Shown: in pieces, positions 1 through 8,757 of the stretch
Layout: each line of letters starts with the position of its first letter
Position numbering within the stretch: position 1 is the stretch's first letter
DNA from: Tethybacter castelli
GTDB lineage: Bacteria; Pseudomonadota; Gammaproteobacteria; Tethybacterales; Tethybacteraceae
Assembly: GCA_036679665.1 (NCBI GenBank)
Contig: JAZHEJ010000041.1
Span: 21,788 to 85,787, forward strand
Reading direction: 5' to 3'
Length of the DNA stretch: 64,000 nucleotides
Position numbers and translations under genes: made by a program
Notes under the pieces: generated by a model
Databases searched by the model: none
What the model saw: the letters and a program-made list of their open reading frames with translations, nothing else
What the model was told of the DNA's origin: nothing

Positions 1-1
1 G

Positions 2-808
2 CTTGTCACGGGACCGACAGGAAGCGGCAAGACCACGACCTTGTATTCATTTCTCAATCATATGAATTCCGAATCAGTCAATATTATGACACTCGAAGAT
101 CCGATTGAGTATCCAATGCATATGATTAGGCAATCTTCGGTAAGTGAATCAACCAAGATGGACTGGGCATCTGGCATCAAATCAATATTGCGCCAAGATC
201 CGGATATCATTCTCATCGGTGAGATTAGGGATAATGAAACGGCAGATATGGCATTGCGCGCAGCAATGACCGGACACCAAGTATTGACTACTTTACATAC
301 CAATTCTGCTATCGGTGTTATTCCGAGACTGCTAGATATGGGCGTTTTGCCTGATATTTTAGCTGGGAATGTGATTGGGGTTATCGCCCAACGTTTAATT
401 CGTCGTTTGTGTCCCAACTGTAAGACGCAGAGGATTGCTGAAGGTGATGAAGTTCTTGTACTTTCGCATTTCGTGGATAACCCAAGCGAAGTAGGCGTGT
501 TTCAGCCTGTTGGGTGTAGTCAGTGCGAGTACCAAGGTTACCGTGGTCGGATTGCGATCATGGAACTTATGAAATTTACTGAAGAAGTGGATGAACTGGT
601 CGCATCTAGGGCAAGCATCAGAGATATTAGAGATACCGCGGAAGAATTAGGGACTTATATCGGTCTTGCAAATAGTGCGGTTGAGAAGGTATTGTATGGC
701 GAAACTTCTATCGAAGAGGTCTCGCGGGTGGTAGATATCACTAAATACATTGTTGCTGCGCAAATTAAAGCGGAACAGTCAGCGGCGGGTACCGAGGCGT
801 CTGTCTAG
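2..808 (+). CDS. Type IV pilus/type II secretion ATPase, GspE/PilB family (5' truncated)
   Basis: This is the C-terminal ATPase half of a hexameric secretion ATPase that powers pilus or pseudopilus assembly at the inner membrane. The reading frame is already open at base 2 and reads straight into a Walker A motif (GPTGSGKTTT), so the gene starts before the window. An Asp-box (TLEDPIEY), a Walker B-like segment (IILIGEIRD) and a His-box (MTGHQVLTTLHTN) follow in the family order. A CPNC...CSQC tetracysteine zinc site then precedes YQGYRGR, which is typical of PilB/GspE/MshE and absent from PilT retraction ATPases. It lies 29 bp before a PilC-type platform gene, its usual partner. Whether the machine is a pilus (MSHA-like) or a type II secretion system cannot be told from this fragment. 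Confidence 0.93.
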   Translation, partial: LVTGPTGSGKTTTLYSFLNHMNSESVNIMTLEDPIEYPMHMIRQSSVSESTKMDWASGIKSILRQDPDIILIGEIRDNETADMALRAAMTGHQVLTTLHTNSAIGVIPRLLDMGVLPDILAGNVIGVIAQRLIRRLCPNCKTQRIAEGDEVLVLSHFVDNPSEVGVFQPVGCSQCEYQGYRGRIAIMELMKFTEEVDELVASRASIRDIRDTAEELGTYIGLANSAVEKVLYGETSIEEVSRVVDITKYIVAAQIKAEQSAAGTEASV

Positions 809-837
809 TATAATAAAGATTAAGGAATCTTTGTCTT

Positions 838-2040
838 ATGTCGGTATATAAATATGTAGCGATCAATCAATCTGGCCAAACTATTAAAGGTCAGCTAGAC
901 GCAATTGATCGTAAGGAGTTTGACCTTAAGCTAGCTAAGCTAGGCTTGGAGCCAATCCAAGTTCGCCAGCAAAGACTTGGAGCGATAGCATTATTTCAGC
1001 CGGGAATAGGTAAGGAAGAACTGTCGCAGTTTTGTTTTTACCTTGAACAGCTTGTCAAAAGCGGTGTTCCGTTGATTGAGGGACTTACCGATTTGCGAGA
1101 TTCGGTGGAGAACAAGGGTTTGCGCAACGTAACGAGTCTTGTAATCCAAGAAGTTGAATCTGGAACAACTTTATCTAACGCTCTCAAAAAATACCCTAGA
1201 TATTTTGACGATGTCTTTGTGGCTTTGATTTCTGCCGGCGAACAATCAGGTGAGCTTGCGAGGGTGTTAAATTCCTTGGGTGAGACGATACGCTGGGGCG
1301 AGGAAATGGCCAAGCGGACACGTAAGGTATTCATGTATCCAATTTTCGCATTGGTGGTTATTTGCGCCGCTGGTGGATTTTTGATGGTAGAGGTTGTCCC
1401 GCCCATGACCGAAGTCATAACAGGACTAGGTGGGGAATTACCTCCAGCCACAATCGCTTTAATTGCCACGTCTGAATTCATTCAAGCATATTGGACTTTA
1501 ATCCTTGCATTTCCATTTATTGCTTATGTTGCTATAAAGCTGTTAGTACTTTCACTACCTGGCATTGACATGGTTGTTGATCGATTGAAGATCAGGACTC
1601 CAATTTTCGGTGTAGTAACAGAAAAAATCATTCTTTCTCGCTTCGCCAATACTTTTGGCATGCTATACAGTTCAGGTGTCAGTGTTGTTGAAGCGTTGAA
1701 GATCGCCGAAGATACGCTGGGCAATCGGTTTATGCAACGTTCAGTGTCAAATATTACTCAAGAAATAGTAAATGGTAAGGCACTTTCCACATCTTTTGCT
1801 GAATCAGGAATTTTTCCGCCGCTTGTCATGAGAATGATGAAACTCGGCGAAACGACTGGTGGTGTGGATAACGCGATGTTGCAGATCAAGTATTACTATG
1901 ATAAGGATGCTGCCGAAGCTATTGGAAAGGCGCAAGCAGCAATTGGTCCTCTACTCATGCTTGTTCTTGCCAGTTTGCTTATTTGGATTATTTTAGCAAT
2001 TTATGGTCCGTTATACGACCTGTTCAGCCAAATAAACTAG
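838..2040 (+). CDS. PilC/GspF-type inner-membrane platform protein
   Basis: This 400-residue protein matches the length of PilC/GspF/MshG proteins, the polytopic platform that couples the assembly ATPase to the growing pilus. It opens with the typical MSVYKYVAINQSGQTIKGQLDA start and carries the two repeated GspF domains. One is near residues 60-185 (FCFYLEQLVKSGVPLIEGL) and the other near 265-390 (FANTFGMLYSSGVSVVEAL). Hydrophobic segments lie near 165-190, 215-235 and 370-395. The ATG at 838 is the start that keeps the conserved N-terminus. It sits between the ATPase and the PilM/PilN-like gene, apparently in one operon. Confidence 0.95.
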   Translation: MSVYKYVAINQSGQTIKGQLDAIDRKEFDLKLAKLGLEPIQVRQQRLGAIALFQPGIGKEELSQFCFYLEQLVKSGVPLIEGLTDLRDSVENKGLRNVTSLVIQEVESGTTLSNALKKYPRYFDDVFVALISAGEQSGELARVLNSLGETIRWGEEMAKRTRKVFMYPIFALVVICAAGGFLMVEVVPPMTEVITGLGGELPPATIALIATSEFIQAYWTLILAFPFIAYVAIKLLVLSLPGIDMVVDRLKIRTPIFGVVTEKIILSRFANTFGMLYSSGVSVVEALKIAEDTLGNRFMQRSVSNITQEIVNGKALSTSFAESGIFPPLVMRMMKLGETTGGVDNAMLQIKYYYDKDAAEAIGKAQAAIGPLLMLVLASLLIWIILAIYGPLYDLFSQIN

Positions 2041-2049
2041 GGAGGTATA

Positions 2050-3687
2050 ATGAACATAGCGTTACCAGCAGCATTATGGCAATTCGAGCGTTTAGCGTTA
2101 GTTGTTAGCGAGACCAGGTGCGTTTTGGTAAGTTGGAAAAAGGGTTCTTTTACCAAATTGGGTGAGTTTGTCAACGATACGCAGGGCATTCAGGAATTCA
2201 GTCATTTTCTTAAGCGCGAAGCTTCTAAGTTCAAAGGCCAGACAATCAATGTCATGGTAAGTGTGGTTGGGGAAGACTATCGCTTTGAAAAGGTTGCACA
2301 TTTAGTCGGCAAATACCGTACCGACATGCTCAAACGTAGATTTCAGCAGTTGTTTCGTGGAACTACATACCATATCGCTGTTCCGCAAGGTCGCGAATCG
2401 ATCGGTCGGCGCCAGGATTTGGTTTTGTTTTGCGGTATATTGAGCAACGAAAAAATTCAGCCGTGGGTGCGCGAATTAACGCGCATTGGAATGAATCTTG
2501 CCGGTGTACATCTTTCTTCTCTTATTACCGGTTTGATATACAAGCATATCGTTAGTTCCGATGCTGAAGGCATGCAGGTGGTATCCATGTGTGTGGAAGA
2601 CAATAGTATTCGTCACAGCTTTTTTGTTGATGGTAAGTTGCGTTTTAGTAGAATGAGTCGTTTGCGTGACAACTCAACGGCTGAGGATGTATTTCGCTCA
2701 GTTCGCAATGAGATCGAGAAAACTGTACAATATTTAACTAGTATCAGAATTGTGCAGGGAAACACTAAAATTAGTGCTCATGTAGTTTGTGCTGATGATA
2801 TTTATGAAGAAATTTATAATTTCTGTACGCAAGCAGAAGGTGGAAGGGTATCTTATTTTGCTGATTCAGGACGCGAATTATGCGTTAAGCTAGGTATCAA
2901 AAAAGCTATTGACTCTTATGGTAGGGATTCAACTCCCGTAGTCAATGAGATGTTACGGTTAGTATTTTTTAACCAACTCGCACCGCTTGAACAAATTAGA
3001 TATTATATAGCTAAGATGACTGCCATAATCGCTTGTGTTGCTTTGGGTGTTTGGGGATCGTTTAATATTTTGAATGACGGAATTTCGTATCTTGGCACCT
3101 ACGGAAGATACACATCCGAGAATGGTGATCTACAACAAGAAATTGCGGGGTTAAGTTCTAACTACGATGAATTAGTGAGCGGGTTTGTGTCACCGCCCTC
3201 AACCATTGAGAATATGCGAGCTTCAGTAAACTTTCTTAACGTGGTAAATCGTAGTAATTTTAATCCGGGCAAAATGATGTTGTTTGTTAGCAAACTTTTA
3301 CAAGTTGCGCCAGCATTGGAGATAGATGCGTTAAATTGGTATTTGACTGCCGATAGTGAAGGCGGCCCAGGCAGTTTTTCTTTCGTAAGTAGTGACACGG
3401 TTTTCGAAGTACTTGAGATAAGAGGTAAATTGACTTCAAACATAAGACCGGAGCTCGCCTTTGAACAGTATAGTAATTTCGCTGATGCTGTCAATAGCAG
3501 AATTGATATGCAATTCATTGTAAGTGTAGAACCTTCGTTAGTGCAAGCTGATGGTGAATTAAGTGGTAGCGTTGATAGGAGAACTGACGTTAGGTCCCAA
3601 CTAAACGCTTATACAAATGATGAATTTACCGCTAAAATTGTATGGGATCCATCTTATCTTGACAACCTTAACGAAACTACAAACTAG
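2050..3687 (+). CDS. PilM/GspL-like actin-fold protein fused to a membrane-periplasmic (PilN-like) part
   Basis: This 545-residue protein has a cytoplasmic N-terminal region (about 1-313) that resembles the actin-like fold of PilM, GspL and MshI, a single transmembrane segment near 319-340, and a roughly 200-residue periplasmic region that starts with a short coiled coil. In standard type IV pili these parts are two proteins, PilM and PilN; in type II secretion GspL joins them. A very strong ribosome site (GGAGG, 2041-2045) lies 4 bases before the ATG. The likely role is to link the cytoplasmic ATPase to the periplasmic alignment complex. Family assignment rests on layout and neighbours more than on strong motifs, and I see no classic PilM ATP-binding signature. 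Confidence 0.6.
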   Translation: MNIALPAALWQFERLALVVSETRCVLVSWKKGSFTKLGEFVNDTQGIQEFSHFLKREASKFKGQTINVMVSVVGEDYRFEKVAHLVGKYRTDMLKRRFQQLFRGTTYHIAVPQGRESIGRRQDLVLFCGILSNEKIQPWVRELTRIGMNLAGVHLSSLITGLIYKHIVSSDAEGMQVVSMCVEDNSIRHSFFVDGKLRFSRMSRLRDNSTAEDVFRSVRNEIEKTVQYLTSIRIVQGNTKISAHVVCADDIYEEIYNFCTQAEGGRVSYFADSGRELCVKLGIKKAIDSYGRDSTPVVNEMLRLVFFNQLAPLEQIRYYIAKMTAIIACVALGVWGSFNILNDGISYLGTYGRYTSENGDLQQEIAGLSSNYDELVSGFVSPPSTIENMRASVNFLNVVNRSNFNPGKMMLFVSKLLQVAPALEIDALNWYLTADSEGGPGSFSFVSSDTVFEVLEIRGKLTSNIRPELAFEQYSNFADAVNSRIDMQFIVSVEPSLVQADGELSGSVDRRTDVRSQLNAYTNDEFTAKIVWDPSYLDNLNETTN

Positions 3688-3702
3688 GCAGTAACAAACC
3701 TT

Positions 3703-4413
3703 ATGAACTTGGAACAAGCAGAAAAAAATCTTGCGATCAAAGTGATAATCTTTGCTGTCGTTGTGTACGGTTTGGTTTGGGGATCCAATAGGTATATTGC
3801 TGAATTTACTAATGCGGAAAGAGCAGCTAACGACGAATATAAGGCAACGTTACAGGATTTTCAGGAGCGCCTTGGCCAGATTCAGGTTGAAGAACAGTTG
3901 CAGTCTCAGTATGTTAATGAATACAACCAGTTTCAGTCCTCTGGGCGAATCGTTAGTGACCAAGAAATAGCTCAAGCTTCAGAAAACGAGGAACTTAGGA
4001 GGCTCGAGTTACTTTCTAGGCTCCAAGACATCATCAATGAGAGAGAATTTTTCGAGGCGCAATACACATTGTCCTCTCCAGAAAATTTACCCTCTGAAAC
4101 TTCCGAAATTATTTCTGAAAGTACAGTATTGATCAGAGCAACACGCATGGATATTGAGATGCCTTTGCTACACTCGCTTGACATTTTGATGTTGATTAAT
4201 GATTTTTATGATGAGCAAACAAATCGATTTGTTCCTGTCGATTGCGAAATGACGCTCATGAATAATCGCTTTAGATCTGAAGATGCACAAGAACGAAGGC
4301 TTGCTTTGTTCGAAGTAACCGAAAACATTGAGGCCAAATGTGGGTTAGTCTGGCTATCTATATATGATCCAGCTTTAGGTAAGTCTCAGGAGGAATTAGA
4401 AGAAAGTGCGTAA
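3703..4413 (+). CDS. PilO/GspM/MshJ-position membrane coiled-coil protein
   Basis: The 236-residue product has one N-terminal transmembrane helix (about 12-30, rich in V, I and F) followed by a glutamate/glutamine-rich coiled coil to about residue 110 and a small C-terminal domain. This is the plan of the alignment-complex proteins PilO, GspM and MshJ, which pair with PilN or GspL in the periplasm. It starts 15 bp after the PilM/PilN-like gene and overlaps the next gene by 8 bp, which suggests coordinated translation. The assignment comes from architecture and position; the sequence itself is not distinctive. Confidence 0.5.
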   Translation: MNLEQAEKNLAIKVIIFAVVVYGLVWGSNRYIAEFTNAERAANDEYKATLQDFQERLGQIQVEEQLQSQYVNEYNQFQSSGRIVSDQEIAQASENEELRRLELLSRLQDIINEREFFEAQYTLSSPENLPSETSEIISESTVLIRATRMDIEMPLLHSLDILMLINDFYDEQTNRFVPVDCEMTLMNNRFRSEDAQERRLALFEVTENIEAKCGLVWLSIYDPALGKSQEELEESA

Positions 4414-4987
4414 AGTTCCGTTCTCACAAAACTGCTTTCAGGCGTTGGCCATGTTGGTTATCGCTTCGACTACGCAGCTAGTTTTTGCTCAGTCTACTAT
4501 TGAAGAACTGATAGCGCGTGAAAATGTCGGGAGAATATTTTTTTCCGATCAACAACGTGGTGTAATGGAAGCGCGTCGTCAAAACGTGGCTGATTTTGAT
4601 CCATCTGGAATTGAACGGCCAAGTTTTTCAGCACCGCTTGAAGCTCCGAGATTGGTTTTAAGGTCGGTTATTAAAACAGTCGAAGATGAAGTTAGTGGAG
4701 AAGAAGCATATGAACGCGGTATTGATCTTCGTTTTGATGGGATTATCGGCAAAACAGGCGATAGAAGAGTTTTAATAGATTCTCAAGTGGTTGATCAAGA
4801 ACAGCTAGAAAGCTTACAGTCTGATTTGGGACTGGAGCTGGTTGTAAGCGATGATAATGATGTAACGGCCGAGGACAAATTGTTTAAGCAAAAGGTTTCA
4901 TTTACCAGAGGTGATGTTTTACGCTCCGATGGTACCTTGGATAAGCCGGGAACGCAAGGTCGCTTTATTATTGTGAAACGGCAGTAA
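4406..4987 (+). CDS. Exported protein in the PilP/MshK position of the pilus operon
   Basis: The 193-residue protein begins with a clear Sec signal (basic MRK, hydrophobic core, cleavage probably after VFA near residue 28). It starts at a GTG that overlaps the previous gene by 8 bp. There is no cysteine lipobox, so unlike classic PilP it does not look like a lipoprotein. The mature part is acidic and has no motif I recognise. As the last gene of the block it occupies the place where pilus operons encode the small periplasmic protein that links the inner-membrane complex to the secretin (PilP, MshK, GspC). No secretin gene follows; the cytochrome bc1 genes begin 99 bp later. Confidence 0.5.
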   Translation: MRKVPFSQNCFQALAMLVIASTTQLVFAQSTIEELIARENVGRIFFSDQQRGVMEARRQNVADFDPSGIERPSFSAPLEAPRLVLRSVIKTVEDEVSGEEAYERGIDLRFDGIIGKTGDRRVLIDSQVVDQEQLESLQSDLGLELVVSDDNDVTAEDKLFKQKVSFTRGDVLRSDGTLDKPGTQGRFIIVKRQ

Positions 4988-5086
4988 TCTGTCTTAGGCA
5001 AGTTTTCTAAATCGTATATTTAATACGGCGGTAGCTAGGCAAGTTTAAGGCTCAGGTTTTCTTCTTCGCTTGGCAAGGAACAGGCT

Positions 5087-5641
5087 ATGGATGACAAACT
5101 TGACAGTAACAATCGACGTTTGCTTACTATAAGTTCTCTTATCGGTGCAGGGTTTGCAGCGACAGCTACTGCTGTGCCTTTCATAGGTAGTCTAGCACCT
5201 GGCAGAAAGGCATTGGGTGAAGGAGCTCCAGTAGAGCTTGGGATAAGTGGTTTAGAGCCGGGCAAATTATTTGTGGTGCCTTGGCGACGAAAACCGGTAT
5301 GGGTTCTGATGCGAACTGAGGAGATGTTAACCGAACTTGATTCGCATAATGAACAATTGATTGATCCTGAGTCATTGTCTAGCGATCAGCCTGAATATTG
5401 CCAAAATACTACCAGGTCGATAAATCCTGAAATTTTTGTCGCGTTAGGAGTATGTACTCATCTAGGTTGTTCGCCGGGCCTGAATGATCCTTCAGGATTT
5501 TTGTGTGCATGTCACGGCTCCAATTTTGATTTCGCGGGCAGGGTATTAAAGGGAAGCCCTGCGCCGACGAATTTAGCTATTCCAGAGCATTATTTTACGG
5601 ATGATAACACCATAGTAATCGGTGTTTCAGGATCTGCATAG
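5087..5641 (+). CDS. petA: Rieske iron-sulfur subunit of cytochrome bc1
   Basis: This subunit carries the 2Fe-2S cluster that accepts the first electron from ubiquinol at the Qo site of complex III. The cluster boxes are intact: CTHLGC at 123-128 and CACHGS at 140-145. C123, H125, C140 and H143 are the expected cluster ligands, and C128/C142 the expected disulfide. KGSPAPTN (155-162) is also typical. A twin-arginine (R10-R11) before a hydrophobic anchor indicates Tat export. At 184 residues it is slightly short but within range. It is followed 8 bp later by petB, the standard petABC order. Confidence 0.97.
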   Translation: MDDKLDSNNRRLLTISSLIGAGFAATATAVPFIGSLAPGRKALGEGAPVELGISGLEPGKLFVVPWRRKPVWVLMRTEEMLTELDSHNEQLIDPESLSSDQPEYCQNTTRSINPEIFVALGVCTHLGCSPGLNDPSGFLCACHGSNFDFAGRVLKGSPAPTNLAIPEHYFTDDNTIVIGVSGSA

Positions 5642-5649
5642 GATAACTT

Positions 5650-6870
5650 ATGTCGAAATTTGCTGATTGGGTAGAGTATCGGCTACCTTACCGAGGTTTT
5701 GTTAAAGCGCATCTTACCCAATATTGGGCGCCAAAGAATTTTAATGTCTGGTACTATTTTGGATCGCTGGCGTTGCTGGTTTTCGTAATCCAGATCATCA
5801 GCGGCATTTTTTTGGCCATGAACTATAAGCCTGATGCAAAGTACGCTTTTGATTCAGTCGAATTCATCATGCGCGATGTCAATTTCGGTTGGCTCATAAG
5901 GTATGTGCATTCCACCGGCGCTTCAATGTTTTTTGTGGTTATATATTTACACATGATGCGCGCATTACTTTACGGTTCGTACCGCAACCCGCGTGAACTA
6001 TTGTGGATCATCGGTATGATTATTTATTTGCTTTTGATGGCTGAGGCATTCATGGGTTATTTGTTACCGTGGGGCCAAACTTCATACTGGGGAGCTCAAG
6101 TAATTGTCAACTTGTTTTCAACCATACCGGTAGTCGGCGAAGATTTGGCAGTTTTTATCCGCGGTGATTATGCAATTTCTGATGTTACGTTAAATCGTTT
6201 TTACTCTTTTCATGTGGTTGCGTTACCGCTAATGCTATTCGGGCTTATTTTTCTTCACCTGGCTGCGTTGCATACCCATGGCTCCAACAACCCGGACGGT
6301 ATCGAGATTAAAAGTTGCAAAGATGAGTCGGGCAAGCCCAAAGATGGAATCGCTTTTCATCCTTATTACACGATAAAAGATTCGTTTGGGGCGGTAGTAT
6401 TTTTGGCAATATTTTGCCCGATATTATTTTTCGCTCCGGATATGAACGGCTATTTTTTAGAATTTGCGAATTTTGTACCGGCCGACCCACTTAAAACCCC
6501 GGAACATATCGCACCGGTATGGTATTTCACGCCGTTCTATGCGATATTGCGAGCTGTCCCTCCGTTCTTTGGTACCCAAGTTTGGGGAGTGCTAGCGATG
6601 GGAGCGGCAATCGCAGTGTTTTTCTTAGTTCCTTGGCTTGATCGCAGTCCGGTCAAGTCGGTTCGTTACAAAGGTATGTACACCAAGATTGCGCTTTTTA
6701 TCTTTGTGGTGTCTTTTATCGCTTTGGGAATACTGGGAACCTTGCCTCCCAACGATACCAGGCAGTTACTTTCGCAGTTATTTTCGATCACTTATTTTGC
6801 GTTTTTTATTTTGATGCCTTGGTACACAAAGGCGGAACAGACAACCGCGCCGCCTGAGCGCATAACATGA
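5650..6870 (+). CDS. petB: Cytochrome b subunit of the bc1 complex
   Basis: This integral membrane subunit binds the two b haems and forms the Qo and Qi quinone sites. At 406 residues it matches bacterial cytochrome b. Visible landmarks are YFGSLALL in the first helix, the haem-ligand histidines within VHSTGASMFF and YLHMMR and then SFHVVALPL and FLHLAALH, GYLLPWGQ after the first haem pair, and PEHIAPVWYF, the PEWY-like loop of the Qo site, here PVWY. The petC start codon overlaps its stop (ATGA at 6867). Confidence 0.97.
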   Translation: MSKFADWVEYRLPYRGFVKAHLTQYWAPKNFNVWYYFGSLALLVFVIQIISGIFLAMNYKPDAKYAFDSVEFIMRDVNFGWLIRYVHSTGASMFFVVIYLHMMRALLYGSYRNPRELLWIIGMIIYLLLMAEAFMGYLLPWGQTSYWGAQVIVNLFSTIPVVGEDLAVFIRGDYAISDVTLNRFYSFHVVALPLMLFGLIFLHLAALHTHGSNNPDGIEIKSCKDESGKPKDGIAFHPYYTIKDSFGAVVFLAIFCPILFFAPDMNGYFLEFANFVPADPLKTPEHIAPVWYFTPFYAILRAVPPFFGTQVWGVLAMGAAIAVFFLVPWLDRSPVKSVRYKGMYTKIALFIFVVSFIALGILGTLPPNDTRQLLSQLFSITYFAFFILMPWYTKAEQTTAPPERIT

Positions 6871-7580
6871 AGCACACCTTATGCGCGGTACTAAGTAGTG
6901 TGGCGTTGTGCTTGTCGCAGTTTGGTGTGGCCGCGGAACAATCAGCCACGCCCTTAGCCCAGGCTCCTGTCGATCATTATGATTTTGCTTCCATGCAACG
7001 TGGCGCCAAGATGTTTGTTAATTATTGCCAAGGCTGTCACAGTCTCAAATACATGCGCTATTCGCGGCTAGCGAGTGATTTGGGCATACCTGATCAAATA
7101 GCTCAGGCTAATCTTGCCTTCGGCAATAAACTGTTTGCCGGCATGACCTCCGCGATGAATTCGGATCAAGCACGCGCATGGTTTAACCAAGCCGTGTCGC
7201 CTGATCTGTCGGTAATCGCGCGGTCCCGCGGTGCTGATTGGCTCTATGCTTTTTTACGGTCTTTTTATCGCGATCCGGAAGCAAGCACAGGCTGGAACAA
7301 TACGCAGTTTGTAAACACTTCAATGCCTAACGTTCTGCATAGCTTGCAAGGTACTTATGTTTATGATGAAGCAGGTGAATTAATAAAAGTTGGCGACGGT
7401 ACACTGAGCATTGCTCAGTTTGACACGACAGTAGCCGATCTTGTGAATTTTTTGGTTTATGCAGCTGAACCGGCTCGCAACACCAGAGTCAGAATCGGAT
7501 TTGGAGTGATGATTTTTCTGGCGGTACTACTTGGAATTGTATATATGATGTACCGGGAATACTGGAAAGACATAAAGTAA
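6867..7580 (+). CDS. petC: Cytochrome c1 subunit of the bc1 complex
   Basis: This membrane-anchored c-type cytochrome takes electrons from the Rieske centre and passes them to a soluble cytochrome c. A Sec signal covers residues 1-22. The single haem site CQGCH is followed by SLKYMRYSRLASDLG, the classic c1 sequence. The C-terminus carries the expected anchor helix (about 211-230) and ends in a basic tail (YWKDIK). At 237 residues it is typical of gamma- and betaproteobacterial c1. The 4-bp overlap with petB points to translational coupling. The next genes, sspA and sspB, often follow petC in these groups. Confidence 0.97.
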   Translation: MKHTLCAVLSSVALCLSQFGVAAEQSATPLAQAPVDHYDFASMQRGAKMFVNYCQGCHSLKYMRYSRLASDLGIPDQIAQANLAFGNKLFAGMTSAMNSDQARAWFNQAVSPDLSVIARSRGADWLYAFLRSFYRDPEASTGWNNTQFVNTSMPNVLHSLQGTYVYDEAGELIKVGDGTLSIAQFDTTVADLVNFLVYAAEPARNTRVRIGFGVMIFLAVLLGIVYMMYREYWKDIK

Positions 7581-7593
7581 ATAGGAATTAATA

Positions 7594-8253
7594 GTGATAG
7601 AGTTATGGTGTACCAAGCACGACGCGTATTCACATCGGACGCGTATTATCGTTGCAGAAAAAGATTTAGGGTTAAGTAACGCCAAATCAGCGAGCAGCCC
7701 GCCGCCGCCAATGGGACAGAATATCGGCGTCGTGATCAAGGATATCGATATCAACAACAAACCTGAGGATTTGGCACGCTTAAATCCGCTAAATCAGGTA
7801 CCTGTGCTTGTTGACAAAGATGTTCATTTTTATGAGTCGAATATTATCAACGAATACCTTGATGAACGGTTTCCCCATCCTCAATTAATGCCGCTGAGTG
7901 TTATTGATAGAGCTAAAGCTCGTTTGTTTATGTTTCAGTTTGATCGGCAACTTTACACAAAAATGGACAAGATCATCAACGCCAAGACCGAAAAAATCGC
8001 AAATGCGCAACGGTTGTTACTTGCTGATGCGTTGTTGGAACTTTCACAGTTGGTAGGTAAAACCAAGTATCTGATTGGCAACGACTTTACTATTGCTGAT
8101 GTGGCGTTGGCACCGTTGCTATGGCGTCTTGAATATCTTAAAATCAAACTTCCCCCTAAAGCGGCACCGTTGTTAAGATATGCTGAGAATGTCTTTGTGT
8201 TACCTAGCTTTCTAGCATCTCTTACTCCCACCGAACAAGGAATGCGCAAGTAA
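7594..8253 (+). CDS. sspA: Stringent starvation protein A, glutathione-S-transferase fold
   Basis: SspA binds RNA polymerase holoenzyme and modifies transcription in starvation, stationary phase and acid stress. The 219-residue protein has the thioredoxin-like N-domain (LNPLNQVPVLVDKD followed by YESNIINEYLDERFPHP) and the helical C-domain (LIGNDFTIADVALAPLLWRL) of the SspA/GST family. It starts at a GTG preceded by an AGGAA site at about 7582. An insertion near residues 28-48 (ASSPPPPMGQ) lengthens the loop after the first helix compared with the E. coli protein. It lies 13 bp after petC and 26 bp before sspB. Confidence 0.88.
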   Translation: MIELWCTKHDAYSHRTRIIVAEKDLGLSNAKSASSPPPPMGQNIGVVIKDIDINNKPEDLARLNPLNQVPVLVDKDVHFYESNIINEYLDERFPHPQLMPLSVIDRAKARLFMFQFDRQLYTKMDKIINAKTEKIANAQRLLLADALLELSQLVGKTKYLIGNDFTIADVALAPLLWRLEYLKIKLPPKAAPLLRYAENVFVLPSFLASLTPTEQGMRK

Positions 8254-8279
8254 TAGGCATAAGTTAGAAAAGAAGAAAT

Positions 8280-8669
8280 ATGCGAACAGCATTTAAAAGC
8301 TATTTAGTACGATCTGTCTACGAATATTGCATGGATCACGGACTGGTTCCTTATATCGTAGCTAACGTAGTAGACAACGACACCTTGCCCATTGAGCATG
8401 CTCAAGTGGGTAAGATTACCTTAAACTTGAGTAATCAGGCAATACGCGATTTCACTATCGATCACGAACAGTTGTCTTTTTCTACTCGCTTTAGCGGAAA
8501 AATTACGTTCGTAAATATTTCGATCGCGGCAATTTTGTGGATAGGCAGTCCGCAGAGCGATTGCGGAATGGGATTTGAAGTAAACGAAGCTAAGACGTTA
8601 GGTGCAAAAACTTATGCCAAGCAACCACAGCAAGGCGTATCTAGTGGATCGAAACTACGTTTAATCTAG
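8280..8669 (+). CDS. sspB: SspB, ClpXP adaptor
   Basis: SspB delivers ssrA-tagged proteins to the ClpXP protease. The N-terminal domain shows the family features: RPYL-like opening (here AFKSYLVRSVYEYC), DHGLVPYIVANV, and FSTRFSGKITFVNISIAAILWI. These form the dimer and tag-binding core. The C-terminal tail (after about residue 105) is basic and short. It differs from the usual acidic region ending in the ClpX-binding motif, and I cannot see a clear XB motif. It pairs with sspA in the usual order. Its 129-residue length is a little below the E. coli 165. Confidence 0.85.
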   Translation: MRTAFKSYLVRSVYEYCMDHGLVPYIVANVVDNDTLPIEHAQVGKITLNLSNQAIRDFTIDHEQLSFSTRFSGKITFVNISIAAILWIGSPQSDCGMGFEVNEAKTLGAKTYAKQPQQGVSSGSKLRLI

Positions 8670-8705
8670 GTGCTCCGAAAACTTTAGCTTATAAGAACAG
8701 CCTTT

Positions 8706-8722
8706 ATAGGCCTATGGCCTAT
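8706..8722. terminator. Short hairpin between convergent sspB and dnaJ
   Basis: A perfect 7-bp inverted repeat (ATAGGCC, 3-base loop, GGCCTAT) lies in the 88-bp gap between the stops of sspB and dnaJ, which converge here. It could end transcription from either side. No U-run follows it on the plus strand, so intrinsic termination is only a possibility. Confidence 0.3.
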
Positions 8723-8757
8723 GGGCAATAAATATGGTGTTCTAAAGCTTGATATGC

